From: Flammula alnicola
Taxonomy: Eukaryota > Basidiomycota > Agaricomycetes > Agaricales > Strophariaceae
Direction: 5' to 3'
NCBI GenBank assembly: GCA_015499995.1
Contig: JADNRV010000049.1
Location: forward strand, 264,665 to 328,664
DNA: 64,000 nt
Part shown: one piece after another, positions 56,417 through 64,000 of the stretch
Layout of the letters: the number at the start of each line of letters is the position of its first letter
How positions within the stretch are numbered: position 1 is the stretch's first letter
Made by a program: the position numbers and the translations under genes
Notes under the pieces: generated by a model
The model's input: the letters and a program-made list of their open reading frames with translations, nothing else
The model's database searches: none
Told to the model about the DNA's origin: nothing

Positions 56417-59400
56417 ATGGCTGATCTTCCTACCCTTCTCCTCGCATCTCTCAATCCAGAATCACGCAAGCAAGCCGAACAAAACCTCAGTGGCTTGAGT
56501 ACTCAGCCAGGTTTTTTAACTCACCTTCTTCGTCTGGTGCTCGAACCATCGCAGGATCGTGCTGTCAGGCTATCTGGGAGTATTTACCTGAAGAACATTA
56601 CAAAACTTAGATGGGAAGAGGTGCGTTGAACTTCGTGCCACAAAGCCTGTCAGCATCTCATACATCGCGATCGATCCAGGATGTACAACCATTAGCTGAG
56701 CAGGACAAGGCCGCTTTGCGAGCAGAATTGGTGCCCGCTATGCTTGCCTTATCCGCCCCTGCGGATAAAGCGATCCGTGCACAGGTGGCCGAGTCTGTTT
56801 CTTTGATTGCGGAGCTCGATTTCCCTGTGAAATGGGAGAATCTCATCGACGTAGGTCACGTCTGCTCCGTTACCAGTTGTATTTGACTGTGTATCTTTTT
56901 TTTAGCAACTTGTTGCCTCACTTTCTATGACAGATTATAACGTCAACGTCGGTGTTTTGGAGACGGCACATTCCATCTTCAAGCAATGGCGAGCCCATGT
57001 ACGATCAGATCAACTGTTCACGGAAATCAACTTTGTGCTCTCGAAGTTTATGGACCCCTTCATGCAACTTTTTCGACAAACAGCACTTCTTCTCCTCACT
57101 AAACCTAGCCCAAATCCAGCACTGACGTCCCCGAAAGAAAACTATGCCCTCCTGGCGCAAGCCATGGTTCTCCTCGTCGACACATACTACGATTTCACTT
57201 GTCAAGATCTGCCTCCTGCAATTGAGGACAGTCACGAAGAATTCTTCGCACCTGGCACCGGGTGGTTTCAGGCATTCCTCCTCTGGGATCCGGCTGAGAT
57301 CAAGAGTGACGTAGGGCATAAACCTGGTCTAGTTTACGAATCTTGCTTATTGATTTATACTCAGCCAGACGATACTACGCCTTCATTGACATCGCAGATC
57401 AAAACAGGCATCTTGGAGATCGCTGAGGTGAGAACATAAATATCGTATATCCCAAATATCCTGAGCAGTTTGCTATAGCTCTTCATCAAATTGTATCCCG
57501 AGCAACTGCAAAAGTCGCCTGCCGTGGAAACCCTCGTACAGAGTGTATGGTCACTAATAGGGTCAAACAAACTACCGGGAGTGGGAGATGATGCCGTTCG
57601 TGTTCTATTCTTTGATAACTTTGTTTACTGAATGAGATCATTTAGCTGGTCTCTCAATCATTGGGCTTCATTTCCACTGCCATTCGGTCTGGCTACTACA
57701 AATCTCTCTTTTCTGCTCGCGAAACAATTTCGTCGCTTGTTCAAGGCGTTGTTGTACCAAATGTCGCTCTTCGTGAGCACGATGTCGAACAGTTCGAGGA
57801 CGATCCGCTTGAGTTCATCCGCCTAGACCTCGCAGTCTCGGCAACTGGTATCGATCTGGCTACGCGTCGGCAAGCTGCAGCTGATGTGCTCCGGGCGCTG
57901 GTAGGAAGTGGATACGACGCGGAAGCGACGGAGATCGTGGGTTCATGGATCAATACAGGTCTATCGGAGTATGCGTCCAATAAAGAGGAGAACTGGAAAG
58001 CCAAGGATAGCGCTGTTTATCTTCTGACAGCTGTTGCTACTAGGGGCTCGACCACGCAGGTCGGTCTTCGTTCCGCGTCGTGTTTTCTCCAGTTGGTTGA
58101 TGTTTATTTGACTATTAGCATGGAGTTACATCAACCAACACATTGGTTGATGTGGTAAAATTCTTTTCCGATCATGTTTTCCAAGATCTTCAAGCTACGT
58201 CGGGAACAGTCCATCCCATCTTACAAGTTGATGCCATTCGGTTCTTGTATACATTCCGCAATCAGGTAACGTTCTGGCCAATGTACTATAAATATCATGT
58301 TCTGACATCCGCTTATAGCTGACGAAACCACAACTCCTCTCTGTTCTTCCTCTGCTCGGTCGTCACCTTCGCTCAGACAACTATGTTACTTACACCTATG
58401 CTGCTATTACAATCGACCGGATCCTATCGATCAAGCATGGCAATCAGCTGCTGTAAGTTTTATTTTATTTTTATCACTTTTACAGTTACTCACGATGCGT
58501 CATCTCTGAACAGTTTCGCACAAGCTGACATTCATGATTCTGCTCTGGAGCTAATCGATGCTTTATTAACGAGAATCGAGACCGCTCGTACACCCGAAAA
58601 AGTGGCGGAAAATGACCATCTTATGAAATGTTGGTCTTCCCTTCGACAAAATGTCTTCTTACTCTAATTTCTGATGAAAGGTGCTATGCGAATCATTGTG
58701 ACTGCGCGACAAACCCTGACTCCTGGATATGAACGCATTCTGATTCGCCTAGTCACTATTTTGGGTGTTATCTCGAAGAATCCTAGCAACCCTTATTTTG
58801 ACCAGTACATTTTCGAAAGCATATCCGGATTGATGAGGTCAGATATATCGAATAATTACATTTTCTTTCCGCTGACCCCGATTTCTAGGTTCGTTGTTGC
58901 TGGTTCTCCCACAACGTTACCGACATTTGAACAAGCCCTTTTTGGCCCATTCACAATCATCCTTCAGCAAGATATCGATCGTACGAGCTACTTGATCCTT
59001 ATCTAATATCACTCCTCTCACATCCCCCCATCGTTTCTTTGACAGAATACATCCCCTATGTTTTCCAGGTCCTTGCCCAAATGTTGGAACTCCATCGTGG
59101 AGGCTCGGTTCCTCCGGAATACCGTGGACTTCTTCCCTTCCTCCTCACACCAGCGATGTGGCAGCAGAAAGGCAGCATTCCTGGTCTCGTTAGATTGCTG
59201 AAGGCGTTCCTTTCGCTGGATCATGCCCAAATGGCTGCCTCCGGGCAGGTTGCCTCTGTGCTGGCGGTGGCCCAGCAGCGTTTGATCCCATCGAAATTGA
59301 ACGATGCTTGGGGCATCGAGCTGTTGCAATCTGTGGTGTTGAACGTCAAACCGTGAGTTCTTTTGGCTTCATTATTCCATCATATTCGCATAGTGATGAT

Positions 59401-60142
59401 ATATAGAGCCGACCTCCAACAGTATTTGAAGCCCATCTTCCTTAGTCTTTTGACGCGCATGCACGCCAACAAGACGGACAAATATGTGTATCTCTTTGCG
59501 AAATTTATGCTATATACGTTGGCGATCAATGTGGAGGGCCTTAACCCAGACTTTATCATCAAGACTATCGAAGAGATTCAACCCCAGTATGTGGCCTGGA
59601 CTTTCGTTTTAACCATATGACCGAGTAAAAAAATTGAATTATAGGCTCTGGTACCAACTTTTGACGAATTTCATCATCCCTCAAGCCCCGAAGTTCCCTG
59701 CCAAAGAGAGGAAATTAGCCGTTGTGGGCATAACCCGCCTTCTCTGCCATAGTACCTTGATGCTCCAGGAGCCATCAGTCCGGGCCTGGTACACGTCTTC
59801 TCTTCGCCCGTTATTACTTTCAACTGACTTCATGGGCAATACCACAGGTCTGCGACTTACTCTGCTCTTGGAAAACTGTTCAGCGAACCACACCTCTTTG
59901 ACTCCAAATCGGACGAAACCAGTGATGTGGCAATTACTGCCATTGATTTTGAGGAGCAGGCTGCTGGATATCAAGCTGCATACTCTCGTCTAGCAGCTTC
60001 CGAGACGAGCGAGGCCGACCCTTTGGCCTATGTCCAGAATCCGCTTCAGTACCTTCAACAAGAACTTGAGAAACTGAGTGCCAAGTACGGACAACAAGTC
60101 CAGGCTCTGATCTCTGCGGCCGATGGTGGACGAATTGGTTAA
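56417..60142 (+). CDS. CSE1: Cse1/CAS exportin-2, importin-alpha re-exporter, 983 aa
   Basis: Fifteen exons read with every junction in frame: 56,417-56,620; 56,680-56,850; 56,906-57,310; 57,365-57,427; 57,479-57,595; 57,646-58,059; 58,119-58,265; 58,319-58,452; 58,514-58,629; 58,681-58,837; 58,889-58,980; 59,046-59,352; 59,407-59,586; 59,645-59,794; 59,848-60,142. It is a karyopherin-beta superhelix of HEAT repeats that returns importin alpha to the cytoplasm with Ran-GTP. The N-terminus shows the importin-beta N-terminal domain (RKQAEQNLSGLSTQPGF, GSIYLKNITKLRW). Family blocks PLEFIRLDL, NWKAKDSAVYLLTAVATRG, FRNQLTKPQLL, ISKNPSNPYFDQYIFE and FLSLDHAQMAA follow. The length matches yeast and animal Cse1. 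Essential in yeast. Confidence 0.93.
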
Positions 60143-61353
60143 TGGGTCGATGGGGTACATGCTTCGAGGAATTAGAAAATATGCTCGCATCCGTTTATTC
60201 GTTGATACAGACCTCGAAGTTGAGTTATTGTGTCGTTTTAAGAACTTGCCTTTCAATTTACTGTATACATATCCCAAATTGTAATGGATATCCTACATGG
60301 ATGTCAAAGTTCCTGATAGAAAATGAAATCATCTATTCTCGACAACTCGAAAAAATAGACACGAGGGGCTGCCCTTTCTACATACTGTAACTTTGAGTGA
60401 GGTCGGAACTTGCAAACATTTTGATGTCGCGGCCTAAATTCTCTGAGCATTCTCGAAGGCTCCAATTTTACACCAACTTTACTGGAAAACGTGAACCTAG
60501 TATCTATCGACCTACGCGCCCACAGTGCAGGGCTGGCACAATTCAAATGCCTCCAATTCAAGTGCCCAGAACCTTCAAGTTTTTATACTTATATACGTGG
60601 CAAATGTTCTCACCGGTTTGACAGTGGACCACTCCACCATCCTCCGCAACGGTCATTCGATGCCAGTGAGAAGATACTTTGAGTCCTGTGCTTGAAGGTC
60701 GATATAACGCCTTCATCATGATTTCTCTACAGAAAGATTGTGATATAAAATCGCATTTGCTTGAATTCCATTAGATTTCCATTGCGGATCCCCGACGTTG
60801 AAAGCGCCTTTACAGTTGTTGCATATTGATTAGCGCGATAAAAATTCCGGGCGGCTATTTAGCTCCGCGCTTTAGCGAGCCGCGACTGGTAAGTCGCGTC
60901 GTCATGAGTTGTCCTGGTCTTCCACTGTCCGCAATCCGAGCTGAATGTGCTAGGAGCATAGGCTCTCTGGGATCCTCGAGACCGCCTCAAGACCTCTAAA
61001 ATAGCAGAATGAAAAATCGGAGTGGGGATGCTTACGGTGTGGGCGAGTGGACGGCGACTGCCTAGAAAGGCACCATCAGATTATGTCAGCATCTGTTGAC
61101 TTCTTGACAGAGGAAGTCGTCCAAAGCCTACCATCATGTCAGGACTGTATTGGGAAAATAAGTCTTCGCAACCTGCGAGCCTGCATCATCACGTTGAATT
61201 CACGACAGCGGTCGAAGCCACGCCGGATCGACCAGACAGTCGTTGCAATTTAGACGATCCCCTGTGCATGAACCCTCCCCCAGACTAACTTAGTCGTGTT
61301 GAACAACTTAATTCCTTTCCTTTGGGCAGTAAGCACCGGCTACGATACGAGGG
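60143..61353. other. Intergenic interval, no supported gene
   Basis: About 1.2 kb containing the CSE1 3' region and the upstream region of the DUF6533 gene. The frame at 61,047-61,253 has no recognisable family. Confidence 0.4.
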
Positions 61354-62712
61354 ATGGACACGGGTGCCGAAAGTCATCATGAAATGCACATTGCTCAGGC
61401 AGTGGAGTTTGCATCGTGTAAGTACAATGAATTGGAATCCTTTCGAGTGCATGCTGATCACGGTGGTGTTATTTGTCTCCAGTTGCGGCTCTCGCTGCGC
61501 AAACATGGGAGTTATTAGTACAGTTGAGTGATGAAGTGGAATATTTATGGAAGTAGGTATCGATTTGATCTTTTGCCCGTGGCGCTGGGTTGTTTCTTAC
61601 CTTTAATTCAGGGGAAAGTTCAACTTATCAAGGTGTTATACTTCAGCTCACGTTATATCATGTTGTGGCTCAGATGTAAGTTTGACGAGTTAGATATCTC
61701 CTAACCACTCAGCGCTCATCCATTTCTGATCATCCATTGCAGCGCTCACCAAATCTCTCTTTTGTCGGATCACGGCGTTTGCATGGATGTACTGGAATAT
61801 TCATCTTCAAGGCGACCACCGGCAACTAAGTATGACTCTGGTGAGTGATTTTGCTCATTAGAGGTGTGTTATGGCTATATCTTCCAAGTCACTGAAAAAT
61901 AAACGGCAGACGAAGTATACACTTTATACAACCGAAGCTTCAAGGTGAAATGCCTTCTTACGGGTTTTCTTCACGTCAGTGGTGACAGAAATGGCGGGAA
62001 CTGGCATCATTATACGAAACCTCCCAATCTAAGTCATGCGTACCTCCCAAAGGCAGAAAAAAAGGGACTTGTACTTTTATGTTGGGGTGATCTGTTTCTT
62101 GGTCCACTATAACTGTCTTACATCTTTTTCTTCATAGGACTGGAGCTGGGTTATGTCAACTGCTCATTCTGTCATGAGTTTAAACAAACTCGTCGCTCGT
62201 GGTCGATGGTCAAGGACACCTTGACGTCCCTAATGCTGCGCGAGGGCATCTTCGCATTCCTCCTGTCTTGGGTAACTCCATTTTCCATATGCAACACTTC
62301 TCACGGTTGACAATATTGTTTGCAGTTCTGCTAACGGCCATGGTTGTTTATGAAATCCTTCGCAGCCTCGATATAGATGTTGGAAATGCAGCATTCTCGT
62401 ATGTCTTACCTTTGTGTTGCACGCGTCTCTCGCTGACTGTGTTGATCCAGATGGTACCTGACGCTGATGTCCATGGGCGTACGTCCATTCTTCTTTTCCA
62501 ATCTTACAATAAATAAATATCCTTTCCAATTAAAGGCATCAAGACTTATTTTGAATATACGGAAAATTGCTGCAACACACAATAGGCGCCGTCGACAAAG
62601 CTTTTCAGAGATTTCTGGAAGTGATGATGAAAGTATAAACTTTATGATTCTGGCAACCCTATCTACTTCAGGTAGTTTCACGAATAATTCGTGCTTCCTT
62701 GCGCCTTGTTGA
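61354..62712 (+). pseudogene. DUF6533 seven-helix membrane protein, frameshifted
   Basis: Exon-like pieces follow the DUF6533 pattern of mushroom-forming fungi. They are MDTGAESHHE...EFASFAALAAQTWELLV (61,354-61,417 with 61,483-61,552), then EVEYLWK, then KVLYFSSRYIMLWL (from 61,612), KSLFCRITAFAWMYW (61,743-61,840), VYTLYNRSFKVKC (from 61,910), SWSMVKDTLTSLMLREGIFAFLL (62,138-62,271) and WYLTLMSMGASRLILNIRK ending at 62,712. The order and spacing of helices are right. One base is missing at about 61,625-61,627 (AACTTATCA where an extra A is needed), an extra base appears near 61,912, and the junction at 62,271/62,326 is out of phase. I infer a decaying gene or sequencing errors. Function of the family unknown. 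Confidence 0.6.
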
Positions 62713-63245
62713 ACGCGTTATTTCTGATGTATATAAATATAATACCGAAGCAATTGTGACTGTCGATATAAAGCACCACGCCCGCATAATTTCATATAAT
62801 GAGGGCACATTATAAATGCAGTATGATATCCGCTTGATGCAGGTGCTTAATTAGGAAAAATATTCCACATTTAGACGGATCGGCAGATGATGGTGATGGT
62901 TATGCTACAGATCCAGCAGGAACCTGTCAAATATATGGATGCTTGGGGTGTGGAAGGATAGAATTATCCCCGATAACAAATATTAGGCTCTGCTTCCATT
63001 TCCAGGTAATGATATTTCGAGTGCTCTGGAATTATGACACCTGATTTGTTGAGCATCGCGAATGTGGAGGAAATCTTGGCAATCTTCTTCGCTTCCGCTG
63101 GATGCGCGCATTCCAGGCAAGTGTGATGGCAGTGCGTCACTTGCCATGAAACGTCGGCGACTCATGGTTTCATTTGTCGGTGTAACTATTTTGCATCGGT
63201 GAATTGACAATCAGCGAATTGACGATGACAACCATAGGCTGCGGG
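62713..63245. other. Intergenic interval
   Basis: About 530 AT-rich bases between the DUF6533 remnant and the 3' end of the kinase gene, which converge. No feature supported. Confidence 0.4.
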
Positions 63246-64000
63246 TTACATACCGAAGCGGTTTTTGAATGGTTCTTCATACGATTCCCATTCAGAGACT
63301 ATTACGACGGCAGTTTGTCGACAGAGACGTTCTGCAGGGTTCACGACAGCTCTACAAATTTAGTCGTGGCCATTAGTTACGTCTTGCAAGAAGGACGTGT
63401 GATGAAGACACCTTCCTTCTCGATGAAGTCGAATATCGCTGGATCACATGCATTGGAAGTAAGGATCTGGTGCATGAGCGGCGGAACATGGGAGGGATCT
63501 ATGATGATTTTATCTGCGACTCCGCTTCCGTAGTATTCACACCACTTCAAGGCCTCTCCGACGACTAGTTCGTAGATCGTCATGCCAAGGGACCAGAAAT
63601 CAACAGTAGCATCGTAACACCAGAGCGGGAGGTTATATCTGTCTCGCTCGTCAATTGGAATAATAATTTCTGGCGCGCTATAGTTATATGTCCTGATCCC
63701 GCGATCATTCGTTTTGATCGCACCATGGTCGAGTGAGTGGATCCTAGATAATACAAAGGCGCCTCCAAGGTCTCCGATTTTGCATATTCCGTGGGCGTCG
63801 ATAAAGATGTTGTCAGGCTTTATGTCCTTGTGGATAATTCCGAGACCGTGTAAATAGTCCAAGCCGTGGACCTATTACCAGAATAAACAAGGAATGAAGA
63901 TTGGAGACAATTATAACTTACTAAATCGTAAATGATGTTTTTCAAGTAATCTGGATGACGAATAAGGGTATATTCTCTGTGAAATTTCACTGAGAGGTCG
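63246..64000 (-). CDS. Protein kinase, C-terminal part, runs off the window
   Basis: Three exons on the minus strand: 63,922-64,000 (partial), 63,381-63,871 and 63,246-63,351. The visible part starts inside the kinase domain. The catalytic loop reads IHKDIKPDN (HKD in place of the common HRD), the metal-binding motif is DLG instead of DFG, and the APE motif is [21 protein letters not shown] is the helix F region, and NPAERL resembles the closing motif of the domain. Catalytic Lys, Asp and Asn of the loop are present, so activity is possible. The last intron is only 29 bases (63,352-63,380), so the C-terminal exon is less certain. The ATP-binding lobe is outside the window; the subfamily is unclear. 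Confidence 0.75.

Noticed and set aside
1..64000. CRISPR arrays, bacterial operons or prophage
   Set aside because: The tandem arrays lack uniform repeat-spacer structure, and all recognisable genes are intron-rich and fungal.

Overview
The window looks like nuclear DNA of a filamentous basidiomycete, probably an Agaricomycete. The right half holds protein genes split by many short GT-AG introns of about 40-65 bases. Several belong to families typical of mushroom-forming fungi: a DUF6533 membrane protein, a small CGH-type cysteine-rich protein, a secreted histidine-phosphatase-fold protein, and a Tc1/mariner element with an accessory gene. No species can be named from the sequence.

Positions 1 to about 27,900 are a gene-poor island of repeats. 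It holds at least six dispersed copies of a hairpin-rich unit that looks transcribed and spliced but has no conserved reading frame. It also holds two inverted pairs of an AT/GC-mosaic repeat (A/D and C/B), CAG/CTG-rich tracts, and repeat ends ending in CATCAGG. Segment 1,358-17,048 is bounded by inverted CATCAGG ends and appears to split one copy of the hairpin unit into two halves. Further right come LTR-like fragments, minisatellites, a 1.1-kb element with 12-bp inverted ends, and a CpG-rich copy of an LTR-like repeat.

Positions 27,906-35,694 are a serine hydrolase (beta-lactamase fold) gene. A 6.1-kb foldback element interrupts its last exon, flanked by a 9-bp target duplication as in Mutator-like elements. 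The element consists of large inverted tandem arrays around a second, CpG-depleted copy of the LTR-like repeat. Positions 36,194-39,965 are a structurally complete Tc1/mariner element with TA duplication. It carries an intact-looking 329-aa transposase on the minus strand and an intact-looking seven-exon, 503-aa accessory gene on the plus strand.

From 40.5 kb onward the window is ordinary gene space. In order: a membrane-anchored aspartic protease, a 619-bp MITE, a catalytically dead histidine-phosphatase-like secreted protein, a Spo7-like regulator of the nuclear-envelope lipin phosphatase, a monocarboxylate-type MFS transporter with a GC-AG last intron, histidinol-phosphatase, a small cysteine-rich protein, the nuclear export receptor Cse1, a decayed DUF6533 gene and the 3' part of a protein kinase. 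These genes do not form a pathway cluster. All exon coordinates are my own reading of splice signals and frame continuity; no transcript or database evidence was available.
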